The notes beneath the pieces are model-generated. The model saw nothing but the letters and a program-made list of their open reading frames with translations, had not been told where the DNA came from and ran no database searches. Shown here in pieces: positions 1 through 12,000 of a stretch of DNA of 62,892 bases. This DNA comes from Acanthaster planci (lineage: Eukaryota > Echinodermata > Asteroidea > Valvatida > Acanthasteridae). The position numbers and the translations under genes are program-made. The stretch is from NCBI RefSeq assembly GCF_001949145.1, contig NW_019091377.1, positions 252,901 to 315,792 on the forward strand, read 5' to 3'. The stretch's first letter is position 1. Each line of letters starts with the position of its first letter.

Positions 1-3000
1 GTATGTGTGGTTCTGAGCCGGTTCTTCTCAGAACCACTCAAGAAAGAGATTGATACATGGTGCAACTACAATCATTTTACTCTTCTAGTTTCTTTCACCA
101 TGAAAACCTTCAAGTCTTAGCAATGAGCAGGTTTAACTCACAGAGCAAGCTCTACACGTACCAGGACACCACTAAATTTACATATTGTGACCAGGAACCT
201 GTCACCAAACAATCCTATTCAAATGTACTCAAACATTATTTTGTGTTTGTTTTCCCTGTTACTTGTGACAGGTCTCGTGTCGGGTCATGTAATGGTCTTG
301 ACTACAACACTGATTACCATGGTTACTATGGTTACACAGAAATGCATAGATTTACTGGACACATACCGTATTTTGTACTATTTCAACTCGAATTTCAAGT
401 TTTGTTAAAATTCTTTTCAACAAGAGCCCCCCTCCAGTGTTCTCCATCCATAGCCCAAAATTATAGCAGGGAGTACATGTACATAATGCGAGTGCAGAGT
501 GCGAAGCCATTACGGCGTGGGGACTGGGGCCCTTGAGTGAAATTTTGGATTTTGGATGCTCCGTGGTGCAATCTGAGGTACATGTATTTCATGGGCACTT
601 TCTTTAGACACCTTGAATCAAATTTGCTCGCATTGGAATGAAGGCAAGATTGTTATCGGGAGGTCATCAAAAGTTGATTTTTTTCCCTGGGACACTTTCA
701 TTTTTTCCTACTGATCAGAACTTGTCATCGAGCGAATGGTTCAGGATTACATGTACATGTACGTACGTGGGCGCAGCACGAGTGGATGATGTACAGTCAC
801 TTCCCTAATTCCGGATCTCAAAAAATAACTCAATGGTCAGATTCCAGCGACAAAATCCTATAATTCCAGTGAAGTATGGTCAGTCGTCCACCTGGTTTAT
901 TGGAAAACTACAAAATCAAAATCTAAGCCTTTAGTCTGGACTTACGGGATCGTCAGAAACTTGACAACACTTCTAGTTCTGAGTCGGTTAAAGTTAACCG
1001 GTAACGTTTTTCTCGTTTAAAAAGTCAGCCATAAATAACAATATCAATGGACTGGAGTTTTTCATCTGTACTGCAAGCAATCAGCGACTATCTCCTGCGC
1101 TGCACAGTTGACGAACCCATTACATCACATACATGTATGTATGTACATGTACATTTCTGTTCTGCCCGTGTAGTTGAGTTTGCAACATACATGTACATGC
1201 ATGCACTTACAGTGTAATCCACCACTAAGAAAGATATTCATTTAGCTTTTGGCCAGTGTACAAAAAACCAGAAACTCCATAAGTCATTTTGATTAAACAT
1301 ACATTAGATGCAAACGTTCATGGGACTGTTAGGTAAGAAACAAGTATTAGGAATCATACATACAGAATGACCTATCACCCTGTATTTTTTGGTCAATTTT
1401 TGGGCCCTCGTGATTTTTGACAAACCGATCAAAGATGTCGAAGTTTGAGAGGAAAATCTAGCTGGAAAAAATTTGTTTCTACCGGTACATGTTTCTGGAA
1501 GAGATATTTTGTGCAAGAAGCTTACATTTCACCTCAACTTGTTTGAGAATGCATGTAGTTTTAGAAGCAGAAGAAAAGAAATTTTATTTCAAGTGATCCA
1601 GATCTCGGAAAAATCCGGAACTACAAGTAGGAAATTGGATGTATTTTCTGAGGGAAAAACAATACATTCAAGGTATTGGTTCTTGACCCTACAAAATGAA
1701 AATGCTGTGACCAGGAGATTGGAACCAGTCCAATTTTGTGCTTTCGTATTATATGTATACTACATGTATGTCTGGCTTTCACCACAAATGGCACAAAGTG
1801 CTTGTCTGTTGTCTTGAATAATGATAGCAAACTCGTCATGTTCATTCCATAAAGTGCGGTAAACGTCTTTGCATTTAGATAAACTGCGAAGATGGGGGAG
1901 AATAGGGAAAATCCAATAGAAAAAATAGCAGGGTGGTGAGAATTTTGGCTGGGCGGCAAAACTTTAGTGGGGCTGTCTAAACTTTTGGCAGGGAGGCCCG
2001 CCCTGCTGAAACCCCTTGTGGAGAACATTGCCCGCAAAATACATGTATTTTGCAGAATGTGACCTTTAAATTTAGAAAACATAAACCACTCATTGAAACT
2101 GATCTGAACTCAGTGGGCTTATAAATTAAATACGACTTCATTTTCAATGAGCAGGCATGCATACAATGTACGTGTGTAAATTAGTTTGACATTTAATAGT
2201 GACCTTTTGCTTGATGAGAGTTCCATCTTGTGACCGTCAATCTGGGAAGCTCAGAAGGGTGATTGAGGTGCAGTAGAAAATGTCAAGGGGTACCGTACAA
2301 CTTGTACATGTACATGTAGGTTCCTGCTGTAACCGTACACTGTGTAGGTCTGTGAAGGTTATGTTTTTAACAAGATCTCCCTACATGTACATGTATGTGC
2401 TTTCACCTGGACGTTCATCAAAGCAAATAAATCTCTCAAGAAATAAAGTAATTCTGTAATATTGGTTTTGGGTGCGTATCGTAAGTCTGACGCCTCATAC
2501 GTCCGACGCCTCAAAAGTCTGAATTTTCGGACTTATGAGGCATCGGAATAATGAGTTGAAATTTTTGCGCAATTTTTTTTTCAGCCTCATAGTTCCGACG
2601 TTTTAAAGGTCCGACGCCTCATATTGATTGTGAAACATGGAGGAATGTGGGCCCGCTTGACGCGATGCTGAATGTCATAAATAGTACACCATACACTGTC
2701 AGGAACCAGTCTTGTTCCAAGTGCCATCTTCATACGCTCAGAACGAGTGACAAATCAAACGTCGGACTTTCAAGGCGTCAGATTTTTTGAGGTGTTGGAT
2801 CTGTGCCATGGGCCAAAAAACCGTTGGAACATTTAAACGCATTTGTCCGAGGCGTCGGACCTGTGAGGCGTCGGATTTTTGAGGCATTGGATCTATTAGG
2901 CAGCAGACCTATGAGGCGTCGGACCTATGAGGCATTGGACTTATGGACTTTTTTAAACGCTTTTTTCAAACTTATGAGGCGTTGGAATTATGAGGCGTTG

Positions 3001-5558
3001 GACTTACGAGCTGACCCCTTAGTTTTGACTACTGCATATGTACTAAAGTACTGTACATTAAAAACTACATGTACATATTTGTAACCAGTGCATGTACAGC
3101 CCCAAGTACGGTGCATTGGTTGTACATTGTTGGGCTTTTTATGCAGCCGCCAAGATGAATGAGGCAGTGGTCTAGAAAGTTCAGGACATGACAATATCAC
3201 AAGACCACCAATACACAGTGACTGCTTGAAGTGTAGCTTCATCTACCTGCATGCTACATGTACATGTACATGTATTTACATAAAAGAGAATTCACATGCT
3301 GTACATTTCAGTACGCTACACGCGTACTGTACATGTATGTGTTGGTATCACATGTACCATAATTGTGCTTTTCTGAATGATTGGAAATGTTTACAAGATG
3401 CTTTGATTTTTATGAGATTCCTTTTCAATCTCAGCTTATCGTTAAGGCACTGTAAAAGAAATAGTTCTGTTTCTTCCCCTCCCCACCACCACCACCATGA
3501 ATTTAAAAAATCAAGAAAGAACTCGGGTACTACATGTATGGCAACCTTAGCTTCATTTCTCACCCTCTGGATGCTTAGGCAAGTCGTAAATGGATGCACC
3601 CGGATTTCGATTGGTCATGTACCCAAGGGATTGTGGTTGTACATGTACCACTCATTTTGTTGCCACTCCTTTTTTTATCATGTTGGTCATATTGATAGTT
3701 GAGAATTTTATCAGTTAGAGAATGCCATTGATGATTACTGGTACATCAATGGAGGCAGTACTTGCTGGGAAGGGATACTGTTGACTTCTTGTCAGCCCAA
3801 CCGGTACCCAAAACCGTTAGTGGGGGTCCAACCGAAATCTCTGATCTTTCTTTTTGTCATCAAACTCTCAACCTGTCTAAAATCCTACATGTAGCAGAGT
3901 GTCGCAATTTGCTGTGAATTAGAGAAAACAGAGAGTTCAAATATGTGTCAAACTGTGCTTTAAAACAAAGCTTCTAAAAGCAAAATGAATTTGAAAATTA
4001 GATTAAATGGGACAGGAAAGTTCCTTTCCAAAAGCTTCATTGAATAATGACATTGTATCCTGTATGAGACATTGTTAAATGATCTGCCAATAAGCACGAG
4101 TGAATGCATGCTTTTGAAATGAAATCCCAGTGACTCTGCTTAATTTGCAAGAATTGATCACGCCCTCTTCTTTCTCTGTCTTTCTCACGCCAGAAATACA
4201 TGCATGCAGATGAGTAACAAGTGTGTCAGCGGAAGAATTCACCCCATTTATATGCCGGTCAATACCGATCAATCAATACATGAACATAAGGAACTCCGAG
4301 GGAACGGCGTGGCATGGCCTCGCCCAGGGCAGAGCGATTACCACAGCGGATAATCACTAATCAATATTTGGGTTTTAACGGTCGCCTTGTAGCTTGATCG
4401 ATCCAAGGGAACAGGGTTTGGCAATACATGGACTGGTACCAACCTGGAGGGAGGGGACAGTTTAGAAGTTGCTATTTTGGGAATCAGGCATTCAGATATT
4501 TTTAAGGTAGTTGGGGATGTCTGAAAGATACAGCTGTCAAACTTTACAAATGATTGCATCAGTGGCAAGTTTTCACTTTACATGCAGTTTGATATTTCTG
4601 TGTCTACATGTATTATGCAACGTATGTTTTGTAAGCCATGAAGAAAATAGTTTAAAGCTTTGACAAAATCAAAAATTCAACAAGAAACACTCAACTTAGT
4701 GAATCTTATGTAGGCTACATAGGCCTATTAATCATGGTTGTTGGCATGCTGTGGGATTTTATCAAAGGTATTGTGTTTATCCTTAGTGGTTTCTGTCCAG
4801 TCTTCTAGTCCAGTGTTCTAGTACCGGTCCATGTATACCAGCATATTCTCAAAAAGCAGCCAAATCCTGCATACAATTTCCATTTAATCACCTCAGTCCG
4901 GCAAAATGTACAGATTTCTCTTTATTTTGTCTAAACAAGAGCAACTGGACATGTGTACAATGTTCATGTACGTACATGTACATCTGTACTGTAGACATTT
5001 CACAGGTACATGTGTTCCAATGTGGGAGGGTGTTTAAACTGGAGAGAAAGGAAGTGAAAACTGATCTTTACTATCAGTCAGCGAACAGATTGATGCTAGT
5101 ACCGGTACACCATGGCCATGCATTTTATTAAATGCAAAAGTGAGCATACCTACATGTATACGTGCATATGTACATGTACATGTATGCAATATGCTCTTGT
5201 TTTCAAATGAGTTGTACATGTACATGTACATGTATGCATTTTAACATAGCTGGCAGTGCACTGTCTGTTTAAAAAAAAATGAGCCGAATGAAAGATGAAC
5301 AGGTGACTGTAAACTGTACGTACATGTACAATGTACGTATGCTCTGTACATGCACATGTACATGTTGGTTAGTGTATTTGATTAGACCATGGAGGAAGGA
5401 GGGTACCATTAAACTACATCCATTGTCTCCTGCCACCAGATTTACTGGTAGATGTACTGGCAGACAAACTGCCGTCTTTCATTCATGAATTAGTGAAATC
5501 TTGTGCAACTTGTCCCCTCCTTTCCTCTTTGTGACCACCCCCCTGCTGAGCAGAATGG
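1..5558. other. upstream repeat-rich region, no gene seen
   Basis: No open frame here has splice sites, codon pattern or family resemblance that supports a gene. The stretch is AT-rich with many TACATG/CATGTA hexamer runs (for example near 1130-1155, 3258-3275, 5165-5185 and 5213-5234). Its one strongly structured element is the inverted 16-mer array at 2484-3010, listed separately. A 159-codon open frame at 57-536 has no recognisable domain and is treated as chance. I read the region as intergenic DNA upstream of the NPDC1-like gene, but a distal non-coding exon or an enhancer could be present without being visible. Confidence 0.6.
2484..3010. repeat. inverted arrays of a degenerate 16-bp unit (TGAGGCGTCGGACCTA)
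   Basis: The right half (2758-3009) carries many degenerate copies of a unit reading roughly TGAGGCGTCGGACCTA. The clearest are at 2850-2880 and 2920-2945. The left half (2484-2622) carries the same unit mostly in reverse complement, as in GTCCGACGCCTCA near 2501-2513 and 2610-2622. About 135 bp without the unit separates them. This is a tandem repeat whose two parts face each other and could fold into a long imperfect hairpin. No open frame or known transposon end is evident. Confidence 0.8.
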
Positions 5559-5559
5559 A

Positions 5560-6000
5560 AGCTCCCGTGCAACCTGCAGCATCTGTTAATGAGCGGCTTG
5601 GTATCTGTGTACACACTAGCTGTAGACGTCATCCCGTCGTCGTTGCCGTATGGTGAGCGTGTGAGCGATCCTTGCCTTATTGTGCACACACAATAGTCCA
5701 ATTCCCCTATCACATAACAACAAGCGTGTCATCGAGCAGGGTTGATATCTCCAAGCCGGCCAGTTGATGAGGGGACATGTTGGTCGTCTCTCATCTCTGG
5801 GAGACGTAGACAACCGGTATCCCGTCACCCTTTCCCCAGTTTCCCCCAAACTCAGTCCAGATTCCGTGCCTTCTTCCCTTGTGCTGTGGATTCTTACGTG
5901 AAGGGATAAGGTATACGATTGGGGCTCGTGGTACTCTCGTCGCGAGGGTTGGTACGGTGTGCGTCTGGATCATTCAGGTTGTCATCGTGATTGTCACAGG
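5560..6000 (+). promoter_or_regulatory. putative CpG-rich promoter and 5' UTR of the NPDC1-like gene
   Basis: The base composition changes sharply here. CpG dinucleotides are frequent (for example 5625-5665, 5755-5815 and 5935-5970), while flanking DNA is AT-rich and CpG-poor. The block lies directly before the signal-peptide ATG at 6001. A GACGTCAT sequence (about 5625-5632) is one base from a palindromic CRE. A donor-like GTGAGC follows 5652, and CACAG precedes the ATG, so a short intron in the 5' UTR is possible. No TATA box stands out. This is inferred from composition and position. Confidence 0.4.
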
Positions 6001-6100
6001 ATGGCAGTTTGGCACGGCTCATTTGTTTCCATTCTTCTCTTCCTGCATTGCTTGTCGTGTCAGCCTCTGCGTGGCTCGACCACGTGGGAAAACGGCAAAG
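6001..6100 (+). CDS. NPDC1: NPDC1-like, probable coding exon 1 (signal peptide)
   Basis: The ATG at 6001 sits in a strong initiation context (A at -3, G at +4). It opens 33 codons plus one base before a GTGAGA donor at 6101. Residues 1-6 form a short polar start and residues 8-20 a hydrophobic core (SFVSILLFLHCLS), with small or polar residues after it: a typical secretory signal peptide with cleavage probably near residues 20-26. A signal peptide is what a type I membrane protein such as NPDC1 needs. The phase-1 donor fits the next recognised exon, joining to ...WENGKETSQ.... There is no conserved NPDC1 sequence in this exon, so assignment rests on phase, signal character and the CpG-rich leader. 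It could be the first exon of another transcript. Confidence 0.5.
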
Positions 6101-6897
6101 GTGAGATACAGTGTTACTCAACCAAAAATATGCATTGCATTATGCAGGATAAATATGTACCCAGGTGGAGGTACCCACAAGTTTGCACTAGTAAATGTAC
6201 ATTACACACGTACATGAGTAATGCCATTCCTAATGCTGCACTTGTTTTATTATTGGTACTAAACAGTGTGAATATTGTACATTTGTGCATTTTTTACTGA
6301 ATAAATTTATAAACTTGGCACAAAATTATTCATTGTGCGATGTACATGTACACAGTATGCATTGTGATACAGACAGAAATTCCAAAATCAATTAAATTTT
6401 ATGTTTTATAATATAACTTCATAAAATTGGTTATTGTTGCATATGGCATACATATACATGTACATGTACATTGTAATATGCACTATATTTCCATTATACC
6501 ACGAGTATAATACATGGGAGACCATTTATGATATTCAAATTTACCAACATTAGTAAAGACAGGATTACAGCATGTGGCATTTACATGTAACTTCAACATC
6601 ATTCTTACATGTATTTCAGTGAATTTATGGAATCACTTGGCTCTTTCTAGTGATGAATTTCTCTTCAAATCGAGCCGTGTGGTTTCATTCCTACACATGG
6701 GTATGTCCTGTACCACAGTAGGAATGGCGTTGATGCGCGTGTGACAAGAAGTGAAAGCAGAAATTGGTGAATGAATGTTAGATAAAAGGATGTGCATGCA
6801 GAAATGATTTACATATCTTGAAAGCAGACAACTGTTATTGATTGAAACTGGTGTTCAGAGTACTACATGAACCTGCACCTCATGTATCAGACAATTT

Positions 6898-7060
6898 CAG
6901 GGGTGTTAAAATTCAGCTTTTCAGCCGATTTCAGCTTTTTGTTTTGAGTTTGTACTCTAAATTTCAGCTTTTTTGTGCACTGCTCAATACAAAATTATGA
7001 GAGCTTTTGAAAGGTCAGCTTTTGCTACAGTACAGAACAGTTTCCAGCTTTTTCGTATGT
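6898..7060. repeat. CAGCTTTT-rich dispersed repeat, copy 1
   Basis: TTCAGCTTTT-type words recur at irregular spacing through this stretch (for example 6912-6921, 6928-6941 and 6962-6971). The same style, including a GGGGTG lead-in and alternating CAGC and GATTTC words, recurs at 46603-46745. No open frame or terminal inverted repeat was seen. It looks like a dispersed low-complexity repeat. Confidence 0.5.
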
Positions 7061-7329
7061 ACATTGTACATGTAGGATACATGTAGCTGCTCACACCCCT
7101 GCACTTTGGAAAATGTTGCAAACACTCTCTGCATGTTACCATAGCACTAATTTTTGTAAGTAAGCAAGCATTTCCCCTTTTTAATATTTTATTTCTTTTC
7201 TTCATTTTAGCAGTGTTTACCGATAGATGGTTTTCACTGCTGCAACCGTTTTTTTATCCCGCTGTATTAAAATTTTGGAAGACATTACATTGTACAAATG
7301 TATGCAACATACACGTATACGTGTACTCA

Positions 7330-7600
7330 CTAAAGGTAAAAAGAGTGAAAAAACTCACTCTCAAAAATAGCGAGTCCTCTATAAAACTCCTCCAAAGAGT
7401 GATAACCACTCTAAAAAGAGTGAGATTTTCACTCTGTCAGGGAGCCACATAACAACTCATAAGAGATTTCTCCTTTTCTTGGCTCCTCTTTGTAGAGGGG
7501 TTTTTCATTCTTTTATTTTTAGAGTGGTTTTTCACTCTTTTGGTGTAGATTGATAAGAGACTCACTCTTTGAGAATGAGATTTTCTCTTTTGCCTTAACG
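7330..7600. repeat. hairpin-rich repeat built on AGAGTG / CACTCT
   Basis: Words such as AAGAGTGA and TCACTCT alternate on the same strand from about 7338 to 7590. One set lies at 7338-7435 and a complementary set at 7470-7590. Arms such as ...CCACTCTAAAAAGAGTGAG... can pair locally, and the two halves can pair with each other. A minus-strand open frame across it (7437-7736) is rich in Lys and Ser because of the repeat and is not a gene. It resembles a foldback element with decayed ends. Confidence 0.55.
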
Positions 7601-8659
7601 GAGTATACTGCAACAATTGTTCAACCATGCATAATTGAATTGTTGACAAGGTACCCACCAAAAATATAAACAAATTTACGGATGTCTGCATTTTTAATGG
7701 CCTGGTATGTTTTTGTGAAACCTGTTTTGATGCCATGCTTGACCTACCAGTTATAGTGAAGGGGGAAAAATTCTATAAAAGTACACCCCCAGATTTTTGG
7801 TGAATTGTTCAACTCAGGAAGCATCATTTCCTATGAAAGTTCTAGCTTTATCATCACAATGCATGGTGAGACCATGTGTGGAATGCATGGTAACAACGCT
7901 GAAGGAAATAAAGAATCCAACTTATGGTATTTTCAACGGAGGAGTGCAGTGCCAGTTGGGACTGCTTCTGCCTCATTTATTACACATGTACATGTTATGA
8001 ATGATAATTGTACCTTAAATTGGACCAAGCATTTTACATTGTTGGCAAGCCTTGCTTGTTACTGTTGGCCTTAGCAGCATACAGTGCAATTGTACTTGTA
8101 CTTGTACAACTGAGATACTTGTGTGGTTTAACTACACAACCAGCTTACTTAGCCGTGTCAGTACATGTATATTGGTACATGTACATGTACATGTACATGT
8201 GGGTACAGCCAAATCACTGTAAAAGTTGAGTTGTGAGGTCTTGTTCAGTTGGTTCGATTTTGAACGGTACTGGGACATGTCTAACAGCAGCGCATTTGAG
8301 AAACTTGTTGGGAATGTACGGTATGTAGTCTTGGCAGACACTTGTCAATCATGTCAATTGCGGTGCTTATTTACTACATGTTTGCATGTACAGTGTGCAC
8401 CTGTTACATGTACATAGCTTCTACACAGCCATGATTGCCGACTATTTTATTTGACAGCTCTACGCGCGGATAGCGCGGTCTTGTTTTCCTTAACTCTCAC
8501 GGCTTGAACGTATTCTCATGCTGCATGTACAGTGTACACCTGCTACATGTACATGTACATGTATGTACATGGCTGTACACCTGTACATGCATTACCAGCA
8601 GTACATGTTATCATTATAATTATTATTTATTTCTGGTAATGGTACCAAGGATTCCTCAA

Positions 8660-8893
8660 AAGCGCCCTAGGCTCTGTAGCTCGTAAGTCTGAAGAAACCT
8701 TCAGGCTTACGAGCCTCAGACAGTGAGAAGCAGTTACAGTTTGAGAGGTGGGAGGAAAACCCCAGAGGAATATTTTGGGTAAAACCCACGGAATCAGGTA
8801 GGGACTGAAAACCCAATCCACATGTGAACCGGGCTGGGAATCGAACCCGGACCACAGAGGTGGAAGTCGAGGAAAGAACCACTGCACCAATTG
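8660..8893 (-). mobile_element. tRNA-derived SINE
   Basis: Read on the minus strand, the element begins near 8893 with an A-box-like word (TGGTGCAGTGGTT). About 45 bases later it has a B box (GGTTCGATTCC), the pol III promoter layout of tRNA-derived SINEs. A tail with GGGTTTTCAGTCCCTACC and GGGGTTTTCCTCCCACC follows. The tail ends near 8660 with an imperfect hairpin around the CTCGTAAG words (8690-8712). No tRNA cloverleaf is complete, so this is a SINE copy and not a working tRNA gene. It abuts the MITE at 8918. Confidence 0.75.
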
Positions 8894-8917
8894 TATAAAG
8901 AAATACATGTATAGCCC

Positions 8918-9092
8918 AATACGGGCGATTCACAATAGTGCGCCACCAAGAGCTTGCAACACGTTGGCCAATCACAATGCGCAAAATCTATCGACCCAAT
9001 GCTCGTTCAGAAAGGGTCGACAAATTTTGTGTGCTGTGATTGGCCAGCACGTCGCAGACTCTTTGGGCGCACTATTGTGAATTGCCCGTATT
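8918..9092. mobile_element. palindromic MITE with long terminal inverted repeats
   Basis: The ends are inverted copies of one another: AATACGGGCGATTCACAATA at the left and its near-perfect complement ending GCCCGTATT at the right. The similarity continues inward for about 70 bases, including GGCCAATCACA on the left and TGTGATTGGCC on the right. The element is 175 bp with no coding capacity, which fits a non-autonomous DNA transposon or foldback element. A target-site duplication is not clear because TA/AAT-rich sequence flanks both ends. Confidence 0.75.
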
Positions 9093-12000
9093 AATTGCAG
9101 TGGTTCGTTCAATCCTCACAAGTATATGAACTTCACTGATTCTAGCTACAAATTCTTGTTTCATTCTTGCCATTCCAAAATGCAGCCTTCTCCTTATGCC
9201 AGTACCCTGACACCAGAACACCCCTCTATAGCAACTTCCATATGACTCATTAGCAGAAATGTTAACCCTGGAAGGCCCACTCGTCACCCGCATCTGATCA
9301 TTCATTGCGGTTATTTAAGATTCAAAGAACCAGAAAAAGGCTCCTCAAACAGCCAGAGGCAGGCAAATCATCTCTGTTCTCCCCCCCCCCACCCAAGCCC
9401 TGAAGGGAGATATTTCCACAGCTCAGTGACTCATCCCTCGCAAACTCCTCTCCTTTTCTGAAGCAAGGCCTTGATTGATTTTCCATGAATAGAGAGGATG
9501 AAATGTTCTTTTGTTCTGAGAAATCCAACATTTATTTTCATTTGATTTTAAAAAGCCCGACTCCTTTGAGTTTCTAAATTCCAGAAAGTTTTTTATTCAG
9601 CTCCTGCTTTCCATGAGGATTGATTAACAAATGTTGCATTATTTTTTGTATTTGACTACAGTTTGTTTGGTTTAAGCTTGTTCAAAAGTCACATCATTGT
9701 TCTGTTTTCTGACGAATTTGTTTATATCATTAATTTCTGGGCGGCGCATGCGTCTTAGTAGTCTATTTGTACATGTACATAATGTATATGGAGTCAGCTT
9801 GTCTCGAGCTGCGTGCCTTTGCTGTTTTAATTTAATTTTTTAGCATCTCTTGAATTCAGCGACATTAAAAAAACACATAAAATGAGGCAAACACTGTCAA
9901 TATTTTAACAGTGAACTGTGCCGCGAAGTTAAACAGCGCTGCAGTTAAGTCAATATTTCAAAGTGTGCTCCTCCCCGCAGAAATACACGAATGTACATGA
10001 GTGAGATGAGAGAGAGAGAAAAAAGAAACAAAAGAAACCTCCTCTAGTCCATTGGGGAAATAAATTATGATCCGCTGGGATTGTGCCGATTGCCGAGCAT
10101 TCATTGCGGAGATGAAGAAAAGATTGACAGAGAAAAAATAGGGCATCTTCTTACAAGAAAAATTTGTGCTATTCAGGCCAAGTTGCCTACTAGAACTGAC
10201 CCGCACTGAAGAGTAGAATGTGCCAAAGATCAAAATGAAATTCCTGACGTATGAGCGTAAATGATTGCGTCAGAGGGATGTCCATGCATGGCAAATCGGG
10301 CATCATTGTGTACTGGTATTTTTAGCGCGTTGTTGCCTCACACGATCAGGTTTCTCTTGGCCATATGGAGCGGTCATCATAGCCATGCTTGGCGCTGCAC
10401 GGTGTCGTGAAGATGGGCCCTTTGTGCCATTCAAGCTACGCAAATCGCGCTACTAGTTAATCCATTGCGGGCCGTGGGACACAGGGAGCTTTTGGGCAAC
10501 TGACGCTGTCGGAGTTTGTTTCTTTGTAACAATCACGTCTTTTCATAGAAAGATTTATTTTCTGCATAGAGTATGATTGCTTTTCCTTAATGAGATCATC
10601 TTCTGACTTCCGTAGGATTCAATAGAAATAAATTTAGATCAGGTAATACAATAAAGTAGAAATGACCAGAACAGAAGAATGCTTGAGTAAAAATATTGGC
10701 TGGGATTTTGTGAAAAAAGAAAGACATGGTAGTTCACATGCCCTGATTTTTTGGTGTGTTTCAAATTACTGTTGTACATTTCCAGTCTTCTCAGTATATA
10801 AATATCTGTGTACGCGTGCTTACCGTTTGTGAAAAAAACATGCCCCCATGTACATGTGCAATGTTACGTGTGAAGTGTTACATGTACATGTATGCAGCTC
10901 AAATATGGGTCCCCCAATAAAAAGAAAAAAAAGCTTTAAACTGTGTGTTTTTACTGAACTTACAAAAGTCACCTTGTATCAAAAAAGAACAAACAAAAAG
11001 GATCAAAAACTTTTTTTAAGAGACGCACAAGGTGACATTGAGAAAAAAATCTGTGTTCCTTTCATTTTTGTATTCATTGTCACCTGTCACCTGTCCGGTA
11101 AGTACTGATTTTTGATGTTACTGGTACATTTTATTCCTACATGTACATGTACATCTAGCCGGGAGTGATTTTCAGAAAAAAAAAAAGAACAATTTATGTG
11201 GGAAACTGGTCTTAGCCTTGGGCACAAGTTCGAGTAAAACAACATCTGCCAAAAGTAAAGGTTGCCCGGGGCAACTCAGATCTGACCGATTATCTCTCCT
11301 CAGCTAATCTGTTGTTTCCACGTTCCTACATCTTGTGGTATCCTGTAAACCTCCAGTTCCCCAAGAGGTTGAATTCGCTTTTTTCCCCTTGAGAACCTGC
11401 ATCTCATTTCTTTGTCACCTGAGGGACACTCCATTCCTGTGAAGCGACCTTTCCAATGCACTGCTTACAGACTTGCTCATCCTGGAAATAGCCGGTCAAG
11501 GACGTACAGTGCATTATGCTCTTGAAATTTGTCACATCAACGGTAATGCTGTTAAGAAGCACATACATTGTACTCAAAGATGCACGAGAAGACAGAGGTT
11601 TACACCATACGTGTACTGCGTAAATACAGAGACATTTCCTCTCCACTGCATAAATTACAGTACCTGTAGGTGTGTCAGATAAATCATCTTGGGTCTGGCC
11701 TCTATTTCTCTACAGTTTCTCCATTGCCATGCCTCCACGCTGCCAAATAATCCATGTTCTTCAAGGAGTTGAGCACATGCCAGTCAAGTACATGTACTTC
11801 AAGCGCAGATCACTTGACTTCTTTTCCTCGTGCCAAAAAAGGGGAAAAGTCTTCTCTAAAATTAGAATTGAAACCTCAATCCTGGGGGGAAAAGCACTGA
11901 CATTACTGATGCGTGCTGTATCCTTATCTTAACTTTTGTTTTTTTAAATTAAACTTACATGTACATGTACATGTAAGTAATTCAAATGGGCCTGTCCTTT

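Noticed and set aside
57-536. 159-codon open frame on the + strand
   Set aside because: No recognisable domain and no splice or promoter context; its composition looks like translated intergenic DNA.
3226-3702. 158-codon Cys/Thr/Tyr-rich open frame
   Set aside because: Its start is a translation of TACATG repeats and the rest has no domain.
9958-10233. minus-strand open frame in a repeat-poor region
   Set aside because: No domain or splice context; ordinary chance length for AT-rich DNA.
10455-10540. CGPW...GVC-like translation resembling an NPDC1 cysteine motif
   Set aside because: A stop codon lies just upstream with no acceptor between, and the second expected cysteine is Trp.
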